Shown in pieces: positions 1 to 10,432 of a DNA stretch of 64,000 nucleotides. Position 1 is the stretch's first letter, and each line of letters opens with the position of its first letter. Under the pieces are notes generated by a model, which did not search any database, had not been told where the DNA came from, and was given only the letters and a program-made list of their open reading frames with translations. The translations under genes were made by a program, and so were the position numbers. This DNA is from Mariniblastus sp031400405 (GTDB taxonomy: Bacteria > Planctomycetota > Planctomycetia > Pirellulales > Pirellulaceae), in assembly GCA_031400405.1 (NCBI GenBank), contig JANNPW010000090.1:10511-74510 (forward strand), given 5' to 3'.

Positions 1-43
1 GCAGCCGTGAACGCATTTTTTTTGCCGTCGACGGGCGAGGCGA

Positions 44-1372
44 TTAGCGGAACAGTCGAGTCACGCCGAAGGTGAAGAACAGGTTCGTGCCAAAGTTAAT
101 TAACTCTTCTTGTGGTTTAAAACGAAGCAGCAGTGTATCGCCGCGTCGCACTAACAAGCGTTGCCGGGGATCGTTGATGGTGTCGTTCATGTCGACTCGA
201 ATCGCCAATTGCCGTCGCCCTGGAATGGGACGCAACACGATCAATTCGGTCGGCGGTACATTTTGGGCGGAGCCCCCGATCAGACCGTTGGTTTGGCTGG
301 CCCCAAACTGGGTACCGGCAATCGAGACAGCTTGCAACACGTCCAGATCATAGTCACGAGGGACCGGGAATTCACCCCCTCGCATGAGACCGCCAGTGTA
401 ATAGACATCCGTGTCTCGTGATTCGACGTAAACAATGTCTCCGTCTCGCAGTATAATGTCTTCGGGACGTAAGTCAGGAATCTGCCCTGGTCGCAGTCGC
501 ATCGGGATGCTGATCGTATTGGTTTCATCGGGTACCGATGGCAACACGCCGTAAGGAAATTCGTCCGGTTTGCGAGTCCGGTAAAACTCAGCCAATTGGC
601 CGTCGCGTTTGGCGATATCCAGTCGGTCGCCGCGTAAGATCTTGATATCTGACTCGGCATTGACGCCAGGAATTCCACCGGTTTGGGACAGCGCATTCAA
701 AACGTCGTTTTGATAGGCCGGCATTTGTAACACGAAGCCACGACTACTTCGGTCATTCCGATCGCTCACGCCAGCCTGTTGTTGTTGCCCCAAGAACTGT
801 TGCCCTTGTTGAGCTCTGGAATTGTCTTGACGCACGACGAATACTCGATAGGTTCGTTCTCGCAAAATCGTGACGATGATTCTTCCGTCTTCTCGCAAAA
901 TCGGTTGATCTCCGCCTCGATAAGCGCGTTGAATTAATGTTTCGGCTTGTTGAATCGTCAAGCCTCGTACTGGAATTGGTTTCACTAATGGCAAGGACAG
1001 TGTTCCGTCCTCGCGAATCGGCACGGGAAAACCGATCGCCGGTGGCAAATCGCTATCTGGTGACGGCAGATTTACCGGTGGAGCTTCGTCAAACTTGCCC
1101 AATACACCCTCGACAAAAATACCAAGTACATCATCCGAATCGAGTGTATAGAACGGGGGTTTGGGTTGCCGCAATCGAGAAACATCGATGGGAACCTTGT
1201 TGGCTTGTGGTTCCGCCAAAAACTGTGCCGGCACCCGACTGGCGGGTATCGTGTCGATGGGAGAGAACAGCGCAGTGCAGCCAGTCAGTGAAGAACTGAC
1301 GAGGATTGCAGCCAACGCGGCCAGTTGCCCATAGCGTTGCCGAGTTGTCGATCTTGCGGTTCGAGTAACCAT
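44..1372 (-). CDS. Polysaccharide biosynthesis/export lipoprotein (Wza-like, SLBB)
   Basis: Outer-membrane polysaccharide export protein of the Wza/Poly_export-SLBB family, which carries capsule or exopolysaccharide across the periplasm and outer membrane. The N-terminus has a basic stretch, a hydrophobic segment and a lipobox (LTGC, Cys near residue 32), so it should be lipidated. The Poly_export domain starts near residue 75 (FYTLDSDDVLGIFVEG) and continues to about 175. Two SLBB-like beta-grasp segments follow, the second ending near the C-terminus. A Gln-rich linker lies around residues 190-205. I chose the ATG at 1372. A GTG one codon upstream is equally possible, since the GGGGAG ribosome site at the usual distance serves both. 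No glycosyltransferases or Wzc-type kinase are visible on this side; they could lie beyond the window edge or be unlinked. Confidence 0.88.
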   Translation of the reverse strand: MVTRTARSTTRQRYGQLAALAAILVSSSLTGCTALFSPIDTIPASRVPAQFLAEPQANKVPIDVSRLRQPKPPFYTLDSDDVLGIFVEGVLGKFDEAPPVNLPSPDSDLPPAIGFPVPIREDGTLSLPLVKPIPVRGLTIQQAETLIQRAYRGGDQPILREDGRIIVTILRERTYRVFVVRQDNSRAQQGQQFLGQQQQAGVSDRNDRSSRGFVLQMPAYQNDVLNALSQTGGIPGVNAESDIKILRGDRLDIAKRDGQLAEFYRTRKPDEFPYGVLPSVPDETNTISIPMRLRPGQIPDLRPEDIILRDGDIVYVESRDTDVYYTGGLMRGGEFPVPRDYDLDVLQAVSIAGTQFGASQTNGLIGGSAQNVPPTELIVLRPIPGRRQLAIRVDMNDTINDPRQRLLVRRGDTLLLRFKPQEELINFGTNLFFTFGVTRLFR

Positions 1373-1501
1373 CACTTCAGACTCCCCTTGGTTACAGCTG
1401 TTGGAACAGCCGAAAAATTGATTGGTAGGATTTTTTGGGTCGAGTGCAAAAAAACTGGCACCGCACGCTGCGATATCGGTTGTTTGTGCATTTCAATAGA
1501 C

Positions 1502-2323
1502 TTAACGAGTTCGGCGTGTTGATTCGTAGTTGGCCGAACGAACCGACATGGGTAGTGGCTCATTGTGGGCGTGAGGGTTTAATCCAGAGCCAATGGCCAT
1601 CGGTGGTTGAGGATTTTGGAGAGATTCTTCGTAGTCCATTTCGGAGACAATTCTGCTGTTTGGCGCAGGTCCATAAGCCGGCGATCCGTATTGAGTCTGG
1701 CCTTCATAGGGCATGTAGTTCGAGGCCACCGATGGTACAGGGGGAGCAACATTTTGCTCGCCAGCGGGATTGACAACCGGAACATCGGCAGGCAAGGCAT
1801 GTTTAACGTTTTTTTCCTGCGTGACTGCGGTATCGATCATCTTCGAAATCAAAATATCGTTGTAGTTTCCGACTTTTTCTTTACGTGCGGCAGCGACGCC
1901 CGCGGGGTATCCCTCAAACCAAGCGTTTACGCATTGCACACCGTCGGCTGATTGATATTGGTAGCCACGATAGTCTGCTGGTGGCATGGCGGGTACGTAT
2001 CCGTCGCCACCATTGCAGACATCCGAATATCCAGTGCAGAATCCATTTTGAAAGTGTTCGCCATAGGGGCGGTTACTATTGCCATATCGCAGGTTGTAAG
2101 CCCGCTTCGCCCACACCATGTCGCGGTAACTAATCATCACCGCTTCGCGAACCGCTAGATTTCGGAGATTGCAACCAACGGACGGTATCAACGTGATGGC
2201 CGCCAAGGTCACAACGGCCAATTTTCTGGCTCTCGATCGTTTCGATACCACCGGCCTGACTTGATCGGGCGCATTTGGACTTCGTGCAATGTTTGAGTCA
2301 GGCACGTTAGCTTCCTTGAACAT
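1502..2323 (-). CDS. Planctomycete-type lipoprotein of unknown function
   Basis: About 273 residues. I do not recognise a named family. After a basic N-terminus (RSRARK) there is a hydrophobic stretch and a lipobox-like SVGC (Cys near residue 51), which suggests a lipoprotein with a long leader. The mature part begins with a charged aromatic segment (REAVMISYRDMVWAKRAY), then a Tyr/Gly/Cys-containing region and a Pro/Asn-rich tail that looks disordered. An in-frame ATG at 2383 exists, but the ATG at 2323 is preceded by AGGGGGATCAT, a strong ribosome site, so I start there. It lies upstream of, and in the same direction as, the polysaccharide export gene (127 bp gap) and may be co-transcribed. 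An envelope role is inferred only from that neighbour and the lipobox. Confidence 0.75.
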   Translation of the reverse strand: MFKEANVPDSNIARSPNAPDQVRPVVSKRSRARKLAVVTLAAITLIPSVGCNLRNLAVREAVMISYRDMVWAKRAYNLRYGNSNRPYGEHFQNGFCTGYSDVCNGGDGYVPAMPPADYRGYQYQSADGVQCVNAWFEGYPAGVAAARKEKVGNYNDILISKMIDTAVTQEKNVKHALPADVPVVNPAGEQNVAPPVPSVASNYMPYEGQTQYGSPAYGPAPNSRIVSEMDYEESLQNPQPPMAIGSGLNPHAHNEPLPMSVRSANYESTRRTR

Positions 2324-2707
2324 ATGATCCCCCTGGTTCGGATTCCATTGACCCTGGTTGGAATCAACAGACAATTGGTTCATGCAACTCTCGTTACATC
2401 ACCTCACCAACTAGATCGCCCAATAAGCTATGCCGAATTTAACGAAGATTGCACATCTAACGGTTTTCCCGAAAATAATTGTGGCAACGATTATGCCGGA
2501 CAACAATTTGGAGAACTTACAGCATGGTTGCTGATTGTAAGTAGATAGCGGTTTGCGAACCGCTCCGTTTGGAGAATCGTCGGTGTTGCCCCACACGATC
2601 GAGCAAGATATTGCTGAAATGAATCGTGAAGTCGCGAATGGTGGAGATCCTGGAATTCACAACCATTTTGGTACCAGTTTAGTCCGATAGCGGATCCCGA
2701 CTGGTTG
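2324..2707. other. Intergenic region, 384 bp
   Basis: Separates the 3' end of the LolD-like gene from the start of the lipoprotein gene; both are on the minus strand. The only clear signal is the strong ribosome site (AGGGGG) just upstream of 2323. The lipoprotein promoter should lie here, but I see no convincing -35/-10 pair, stable hairpin with T-run, or RNA gene. Confidence 0.5.
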
Positions 2708-3487
2708 TCAGGCCACGCGGCCATTGACCAAATGAATCACATGATCCGCCGTTCCGGCTAAAGTGATATCATGTGTCACCATAATGACTGTCAAATTCTC
2801 GTTTTTTCTTAAAGAATTGAGCGTTTCCAGCACGTCGCGCCCGTTCTCGGAATCGAGATTGCCCGTCGGTTCGTCAGCTAACAAGACGGCCGGATCCGAA
2901 ATCAGCGCGCGAGCGATCGCTGTCCGTTGCATTTCACCACCGGACAATTGACAGGGTTTATGGTGCAAGCGATGTCCCAGACCAACCATTTCCAAAAGCT
3001 CAGTCGCCCGTTTGCGATGCCGAGCTCTATGTTTGAGGAAAGTCCAGAAGTTGTCGGTCACCATTTGGGGGATAAGCACGTTTTCTAGCGTCGTCAGTTC
3101 GGGCAGCAAGTGATAGAACTGAAAAATCATTCCAAATTCACGATTTCTCAACCGATCCTTTTTGCGCGCCGGCAAATTGTCGATGCGGGTTTCGCGAAAG
3201 TAGATCTCGCCAGAATCCGGCGCGTCCAACGTTCCCAACAAGTGCAACAACGTGCTTTTGCCGGATCCGGACTGTCCGATAATGGCCGTGAACTCTCCTT
3301 CACGAACGTCTAGATCGACCCCTTTCAAAACCGGCACTTCGATCTTGGATTTGCGATAGCTCTTGTGCAGATTGGAAACCGACATGGCGATCGGTTTGAC
3401 CACTTTTAATGGCGCACGTCGATGACCCGACAGGGACTTAGCATTTTTGTCAAACGGAACGATTGGTTGGTGGGCAACATCACTCAT
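2708..3487 (-). CDS. LolD-like ABC transporter ATP-binding protein
   Basis: ATPase of an ABC transporter of the LolCDE/MacB (FtsX-linked) class, about 259 residues. Walker A (GQSGSGKST), the ABC signature (LSGGEMQR) and Walker B with the D-loop (VLLADEPTGNLD) are intact, followed by the H-loop (MVTHD). The family powers release of lipoproteins from the inner membrane to LolA or drives related membrane extrusion. The frame stays open well upstream, but that part overlaps the permease gene. The ATG at 3487 overlaps the permease stop by 8 bp (TATGAGTGATG), a translational-coupling arrangement, so I start there. The 40 residues before the ABC domain are unconserved-looking. Substrate specificity (Lol versus another FtsX-type exporter) cannot be settled from sequence. 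Confidence 0.9.
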   Translation of the reverse strand: MSDVAHQPIVPFDKNAKSLSGHRRAPLKVVKPIAMSVSNLHKSYRKSKIEVPVLKGVDLDVREGEFTAIIGQSGSGKSTLLHLLGTLDAPDSGEIYFRETRIDNLPARKKDRLRNREFGMIFQFYHLLPELTTLENVLIPQMVTDNFWTFLKHRARHRKRATELLEMVGLGHRLHHKPCQLSGGEMQRTAIARALISDPAVLLADEPTGNLDSENGRDVLETLNSLRKNENLTVIMVTHDITLAGTADHVIHLVNGRVA

Positions 3488-5240
3488 ATCGTAAAGCCTC
3501 AACGGGATGAAGACGGGCGGCGCGCAAGGCGGGCAACACACTGGCCAAAACGGCGATCGAGATCGCTCCGATACCGACCCACACAACCATTGAGGGATTG
3601 ACGATCGTCGGTATTTCGGAGAAGTAATAAATCGTTGGATCAAACACCTCATGACCGGTAACCGAAGAAACAATGTCGGCGATTTCGTTGATATAAGCGA
3701 CGAATATCAAGCCCAGAATAATTCCGGCTCCCGTCCCCAAGGCTCCCAGCGACATACCGTAGCCTAAAAAGATGGACATGACACCCGAGCTCGGTGCGCC
3801 GAGTGCTTTGAGAATTCCGATGTCCTTGGTTTTTTCCACGACGATCATGTAAAAAGTCGCCAAGATTCCAAAGCCTGCGACGGCAATTATCAAGAACAGC
3901 AAAATATTCAGGATCGTTAATTCCATGCTGACGGCACTGAGCAAAGGAGCTTGTGTATCCAACCAGGTATGAATGTCGTAGCCGTAAGTTTCAACTGGAA
4001 ACGCCGCGATCAGTTTGTCGCGAATTTTGTTCAAATCAGCGCCTGGTTTCAGTTTAATCTGGATGGTGGAAACCGATCCCGTACCAGTCATTGGGTCGAC
4101 CATTCCCCGAATTTTTTGCAAGGCGCTAAGCGGCAAAAAGGCAAAACTTGAGTCGTACTCATGCATATTGGATGAATAAAAATCAACTACGGTACAGTTT
4201 TCACTGACTGGCTGAGCATTTGTACCGACGGTCGGAAACATGATTTGCACATCGTCGCCCGGCCGGACCATAAAGATATCCGTGATGGTACCGTCTTCCT
4301 GGGCGAACTTTCGCTGGGAGATGGCCGAACCAAGTATGATCCCGATATGTTGATCCTGCAGCGGATTGAACATGTCCTCCACGGCAATTTGCGGGCGGAG
4401 GTGGGAATGCGGATCAAACGGGGAAATTCTGATTGTTGAAGATTGTTCCGTCGTTTCGGAATTGGACATCAACGAATCGCCAGTCGATTCGTCGGAGTTC
4501 AGTTGCTCTAAATCGTCCACAGTAGCAATTGCCGCATGGACCGCATTGACATCCGGTGGAGCAGACGGCAGCGGGGTGAACTTTTTGGTGCCGGTCGAAG
4601 TCGGAGTAACTGGCTGTTGATAGGAGGTTGTCTCAGTCGTTCCGGCGATGGGTTCCAGCGGATTTTGCTCGAGGTACTGCGCTGCCTCGACTTCATACAG
4701 CGATCGCTGTTGTGACAAGAATTGTTCCAATTCCTGACGCTCTTTGACAACTTCCCGGCGATAGGGCCATCCCGCATTGTTGTCAAACAGTTTTTCGTAA
4801 CCTTGTTCTTCCAGGTCGAACGAGAATTTTGTACGTTTCACCGAATTGGTTAAATAGGCTTCGAAATCGGCGACTTTTCCGTATGTTTCATCATCGATAC
4901 CCAGCAACATTACTTGCTGAGTCCACGGGCGCCCATGAAACTTAAACGTTAACAAAGCTGGATTGTTAACAACACAAGTCAACGCTTCGAGGTCGTCCCC
5001 GATGATCTGTTTGACGATCCGGGCATGTTGATCAGGTTCATGAATCTCGCCCAACATGGGGGCGGCGATCTCAACATCTGATAGTATGCCATGGAGGCGG
5101 GATTTCATCTGTTCGACGAACCCAGACATTACGCTGTTCACGACAATCAAGGTCGCCACGCCGAGCGTGACACTGATGATTGACGCGAGCGCGATAAAAC
5201 GCGTCTTGAGATATCGCCAAGACAACAACAATTTGTACAT
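3480..5240 (-). CDS. LolC/LolE-like ABC transporter permease (FtsX/MacB type)
   Basis: Inner-membrane permease partner of the overlapping LolD-like ATPase, about 586 residues. It starts MYKLLLSWRYLKTRFIALAS, a typical LolC/E opening with the first membrane helix. A large periplasmic domain and three C-terminal helices of the FtsX domain (from about residue 460, ILNILLFLIIAVAGFGILATF) follow, ending LHPVEALRYE as in the family. The ATG at 5240 has an AAAGGA ribosome site, whereas the longer frame to 5345 lies inside lysS. The periplasmic part carries a low-complexity Ser/Thr/Pro/Glu-rich insertion of roughly 100 residues (about 195-300) not usual in LolC. One permease with one ATPase suggests a homodimeric permease, as in bacteria with a single LolC/E-type protein. 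Confidence 0.87.
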   Translation of the reverse strand: MYKLLLSWRYLKTRFIALASIISVTLGVATLIVVNSVMSGFVEQMKSRLHGILSDVEIAAPMLGEIHEPDQHARIVKQIIGDDLEALTCVVNNPALLTFKFHGRPWTQQVMLLGIDDETYGKVADFEAYLTNSVKRTKFSFDLEEQGYEKLFDNNAGWPYRREVVKERQELEQFLSQQRSLYEVEAAQYLEQNPLEPIAGTTETTSYQQPVTPTSTGTKKFTPLPSAPPDVNAVHAAIATVDDLEQLNSDESTGDSLMSNSETTEQSSTIRISPFDPHSHLRPQIAVEDMFNPLQDQHIGIILGSAISQRKFAQEDGTITDIFMVRPGDDVQIMFPTVGTNAQPVSENCTVVDFYSSNMHEYDSSFAFLPLSALQKIRGMVDPMTGTGSVSTIQIKLKPGADLNKIRDKLIAAFPVETYGYDIHTWLDTQAPLLSAVSMELTILNILLFLIIAVAGFGILATFYMIVVEKTKDIGILKALGAPSSGVMSIFLGYGMSLGALGTGAGIILGLIFVAYINEIADIVSSVTGHEVFDPTIYYFSEIPTIVNPSMVVWVGIGAISIAVLASVLPALRAARLHPVEALRYE

Positions 5241-5301
5241 CGCCAATCCTTTGGCTGTTAGTTCGCAATTCGACGCCTGGTGAAATCTCGCAAACGATAT
5301 C

Positions 5302-6888
<1,587 letters not shown>

Positions 6889-6891
6889 CGA

Positions 6892-6914
6892 AGTTTTCAG
6901 TTGGCAGTTTTCAG
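6892..6914. repeat. Short direct repeat upstream of lysS
   Basis: AGTTTTCAG occurs at 6892-6900 and again at 6906-6914, separated by TTGGC. Read on the minus strand it is an ACTGAAAACT-type repeat placed immediately before the lysS start. It resembles the ACTGAACC array near 48.6 kb in composition. Confidence 0.7.
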
Positions 6915-7038
6915 TAACGGAATTTGCTTTCGGCGAACGTCATCTTACGACAACGGCGGCGGCAGCAAAAGGACGTGCCAGGCACCTCCATCGCCAGGAT
7001 GGCGGGCCAGAGTTTGGCACAATCAGGATGTCGTTCAA

Positions 7039-7830
7039 CTAATTCCCAAACCGTGATAGAAGACGATTGGCCATCCCTGGAATGATTCGATCAACCCAGA
7101 CGAGAAATCTCCCGCCATGCGTCAAGATGATCTCATGGCGACCCTTGCGGATTGCCCGGATCGTTTTGGCGGCAACCAATTCGGGCGGCATCGCTCCCCG
7201 TTTCTTCCAATCCTTGGTTGTATTGTCTTCCAACGACGAATCGAAAAATTCGCTGTCGGTCGTGCTGGGGCTGACCAGCAGCACATCGATTCCATCGCTA
7301 GCCAATTCTGCTCGGAGCGAGTCGCTGAAGCCATGGATAGCGAACTTACTCGCGCAATATTCCGTTTTTAGCGGCACTCCGCGATGGCCTAACACACTGC
7401 TCATGTTGACGATCATCGGTGTCTGGCCATGTCGCAACAGCGGTAGCGACGCGCGAATCATTTCCGTGGTCGCGAAAAAATTTACTTCAAAGATTCTCCG
7501 CAAGCGATCAATTGACGCGGCATCGAAGCGACCCATCGCACCGATACCGGCATTGTTGATCAGAATATCCAGGCCACCACCCCAACTGGCCTGCGCGACT
7601 TCCAGCAGTTTTCCGCGTGTGCCTGGTTCGGTGATGTCGCCGACGACTACTTCACAACAGCCGCCCGACGATCGGATGAGGGATTGGAGTTGCTGAAGAC
7701 GATCCGCGCGCCGTGCGCAAACACAAACTTTGACCTCGGCCGCCGCGAGTTGCTGTGCCAGGTGCCAACCAATGCCACTCGAGGCCCCAGTAACAATGGC
7801 GCGCAGATTATTCAAGCGGCGTTTTGACAT
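7039..7830 (-). CDS. SDR-family NAD(P)-dependent oxidoreductase
   Basis: Classical short-chain dehydrogenase/reductase of 263 residues. The nucleotide-binding motif TGASSGIG is at residues 14-21, NNAG at 92-95, the catalytic Ser at 144-145, and the YxxxK pair at Tyr158/Lys162 (YCASK). An Arg-rich stretch after the first strand (CARRADRL) suggests NADP(H) preference. The C-terminus has a hydrophobic segment (GGRFLVWVDRIIPGMANRLLSRF), common in membrane-associated SDRs acting on lipid-like substrates. The start lies 8 bp downstream of the hflX stop, so the two are likely one transcript. The substrate cannot be named. Confidence 0.92.
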   Translation of the reverse strand: MSKRRLNNLRAIVTGASSGIGWHLAQQLAAAEVKVCVCARRADRLQQLQSLIRSSGGCCEVVVGDITEPGTRGKLLEVAQASWGGGLDILINNAGIGAMGRFDAASIDRLRRIFEVNFFATTEMIRASLPLLRHGQTPMIVNMSSVLGHRGVPLKTEYCASKFAIHGFSDSLRAELASDGIDVLLVSPSTTDSEFFDSSLEDNTTKDWKKRGAMPPELVAAKTIRAIRKGRHEIILTHGGRFLVWVDRIIPGMANRLLSRFGN

Positions 7831-7838
7831 ACACTAAT

Positions 7839-9173
7839 TTACGACGCTTCCCGCGCTGGGCTGGGGAGGATTGACTCCTGAATCAAACCCGAAGGAGAAT
7901 GTGGCGAAACAATGATCTGCGTTGGGTCGATACGTCCCAGATCCTTGGGGGACAATCGGCAGTGCACCAGCACGGTGCTCTCGCCATATTGTGTCGAAAG
8001 AATTTCACCTTTTTCAGCCAAGTACGCCAATAGTCGTCCGTTGGCAATCGACATTTCAATATCTACATCCTGAAATGATCGGCTGAGCGCGTCACTCACG
8101 ACTTCGTGCAGTCGATCGAATCCGAATTTCGTTTTTGCACTGACCACCAACGCATTTGGGTAGCGGTTCTTAAGCGACTCCAAGTGCGATTCGTCACTGG
8201 CACAATCGACTTTGTTGAGAATGAGTAAAGTGTCTTTTTCCTCGATCCCAATTTCCTCGAGTACGACATAGACCGCCTGAATTTGGTCGATCACTTTCGG
8301 GTTGCTGGCATCGGCCACATGCAACAGCAAATCGGCTTGGCGGGTTTCTTCCAGGGTGGCCTTAAAACTGGCAATCAACGAGTGGGGCAAATCGCGAATG
8401 AAGCCGACCGTATCGCTCAAAAGAACGGGCCCCCATTTCGGCAGTTGCCAGCGACGGGTCCGCGTATCCAAGGTCGCAAACAACTTGTCTTCGGCGAGCA
8501 CATTGGCGTCGGTCAGCGAATTCATGAGGGTACTTTTTCCCGCATTGGTATAACCGACCAACGAGACCGTCATGGTGCCGTTGCGAGAGGCCACCTGTCG
8601 CTCTTTGCGGCCTTCGACTTTTTTTAGTTCGGCCTTCAGATCGTGAATCCGTTTTTCGACCAATCGACGATCGGTCTCCAATTGTTTTTCACCCGGCCCG
8701 CGCATCCCGACCCCCATTTTCAATCGGGACAAGTGCGTCCACATCCGTTTCAAACGAGGCAGCGAATATTCGAGCTGCGCCAGTTCCACAGCCAAACGAG
8801 ACTCATAGGTTTGCGCGTGCGTCGCAAAAATGTCGAGGATCAACTCGGTACGATCCAGAACTTTGACTTTGATCGCCATTTCCAGGTTGCGATTTTGGGC
8901 AGGCGATAGATCATTATCGAAAATCACGACATCGGCCGCATGGAATTCGACCAACTGCATCAGTTCTTCGACCTTGCCTTTGCCGAGATAGGTCGTGGCA
9001 TTGGGTTTTTCGCGGCGTTGCACCATGCCAGCCATAACCAGTGCGCCGGCGGTTTCAGCCAAGCCCTGCAGTTCTTCTAAAGGATCGATTTCGACGATGT
9101 CATCCGGCAAAATGACTCGGACGACAATGGCGATTTCGTGATCGACTTGTTGGGTTTTCTTGCGGTCTTGCAC
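7839..9173 (-). CDS. hflX: GTPase HflX
   Basis: Ribosome-associated GTPase of the HflX family, which splits stalled or heat-damaged 70S ribosomes. The 444-residue protein has the N-terminal HflX domain, the signature GMRGPGEKQLETDRR (about 157-171), G1 GYTNAGKST (207-215), G3 DTVGF and G4 NKVD. The start appears to be GTG at 9173 (MQDRKKTQ), with no clear ribosome site but an A8 tract upstream. The lipoprotein gene ends 35 bp upstream and the SDR gene starts 8 bp downstream, consistent with an operon. Confidence 0.95.
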   Translation of the reverse strand: MQDRKKTQQVDHEIAIVVRVILPDDIVEIDPLEELQGLAETAGALVMAGMVQRREKPNATTYLGKGKVEELMQLVEFHAADVVIFDNDLSPAQNRNLEMAIKVKVLDRTELILDIFATHAQTYESRLAVELAQLEYSLPRLKRMWTHLSRLKMGVGMRGPGEKQLETDRRLVEKRIHDLKAELKKVEGRKERQVASRNGTMTVSLVGYTNAGKSTLMNSLTDANVLAEDKLFATLDTRTRRWQLPKWGPVLLSDTVGFIRDLPHSLIASFKATLEETRQADLLLHVADASNPKVIDQIQAVYVVLEEIGIEEKDTLLILNKVDCASDESHLESLKNRYPNALVVSAKTKFGFDRLHEVVSDALSRSFQDVDIEMSIANGRLLAYLAEKGEILSTQYGESTVLVHCRLSPKDLGRIDPTQIIVSPHSPSGLIQESILPSPAREAS

Positions 9174-9208
9174 AGGGGCGTTTTTTTTCCGGGTAGGTAG
9201 TGAATGGA

Positions 9209-10234
9209 TTAAGGCGTTTCGTTTTTCGCCGCGTCAGCTGGAGGCGTTGTAATTGGTTGTCCAAGTTTCAAGACGAGGTAGACTTTTGTGCCCAAGGGAG
9301 GAATATTCTCGGTGAAAGCCTGAAATAAGAGCCCTTCGTTGGACTGACTGCTTTCCACATTCAAATCCAACGAAGCGGTCGAGAAATTAGAGAGACAAAT
9401 CATCTCTCCGGAGTTCGCGTAATAAATGTTTTCTCCCGATTCCGGGTCTTCCCAGAGTTCGCTACCGCCAAACACCCATTCGTGCGTCATGGGTTTCTTG
9501 GTGTGGAAATCCTGAATCATCTGTTTCGCCGAACGGCTGATAGTGGTTTGAGACTTGGAGTCGCGCCAACGAATCTCGATATCGATGACCGGGCCGCTGG
9601 CAGGTTTGTATTCCGGATTCCACTGACAGGGTTTGCCGGGCTCGATTCCGAGTGCCACCAAAGCGGCATGCATTTCGGACGCTGCCGCGTTAACGGCAAT
9701 CACCGATTCATGTTCTTTGGTGCCGGCCGGACAAGCAAACATTTCAAGTTGGCCAGCCGTCAAACAGATATTTCCGCCAAGAATTACCAGTTTGCTTTTG
9801 AAGTCGATCCAGATTTCATGCTGGCCCAAACGCTTCCAAGTCGATGGGATTTCGATCGTTTGTTCTTCATCCGAAACCGGCGTGTCTACATTCGGGTCAT
9901 CGCTTGACTGTTTCGGGTCCACGTCTGATTCGATCGGCGATTCCTGTTTGTCACGCGTCGACGGCATTGAATCGGGGTCGGTGTCCAAAGTAGTGGGAAG
10001 CGATTTCGGAGGCGACTGGGGTTGTTCGTCAGGACCTAAGCGCTCGTCGAGGATCGGCGTAGAGGTTTCGGGTATCATCTCCTCCGATTGGGAGGTCGCT
10101 GCTTTTTTTTCCTCTTGTTCCTGCATGGCAACTCGGACGGGCGGAGCCAGCTTTGGCTTGATTTCACAGCCCACAAAACCAATTACTACCAGCGACAAAA
10201 AAATTCGAGTCGTCAATTGGCTGTCAAGATTCAT
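9209..10234 (-). CDS. Putative lipoprotein of unknown function
   Basis: 341 residues. Signal sequence with a lipobox-like FVGC (Cys23). Residues 30-130 are rich in Glu, Pro, Ser and Asp and look like a disordered tether. The folded part from about residue 130 (TWKRLGQHEIWIDFKSKLVILGGNICLTAGQLEMFACPAGTKEHES, read in parts) resembles uncharacterised planctomycete secreted domains; I know no function. It is followed closely by hflX (35 bp). The region upstream (10235-10432) is a divergent promoter space shared with the plus-strand gene at 10433 and contains an ATAGT-GA-ACTAT inverted repeat at 10284-10295. Confidence 0.75.
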   Translation of the reverse strand: MNLDSQLTTRIFLSLVVIGFVGCEIKPKLAPPVRVAMQEQEEKKAATSQSEEMIPETSTPILDERLGPDEQPQSPPKSLPTTLDTDPDSMPSTRDKQESPIESDVDPKQSSDDPNVDTPVSDEEQTIEIPSTWKRLGQHEIWIDFKSKLVILGGNICLTAGQLEMFACPAGTKEHESVIAVNAAASEMHAALVALGIEPGKPCQWNPEYKPASGPVIDIEIRWRDSKSQTTISRSAKQMIQDFHTKKPMTHEWVFGGSELWEDPESGENIYYANSGEMICLSNFSTASLDLNVESSQSNEGLLFQAFTENIPPLGTKVYLVLKLGQPITTPPADAAKNETP

Positions 10235-10432
10235 ACTTGGTTAATGGGGTTAAATCGCGGGAATCAGTCGATGTGGTTGCAATATAGTGAACTATCCCGG
10301 TACAACTTCCAAGGGATTCTTAAAGATACGGTGCCAAGGGGCTGCGGGCAACGATGGCGACTGGGATAAAACTGGTTTTCGACCATAATGTGACCTCAAT
10401 TATGTTCGCCTGATTAACCACCGTTGAGTTTT

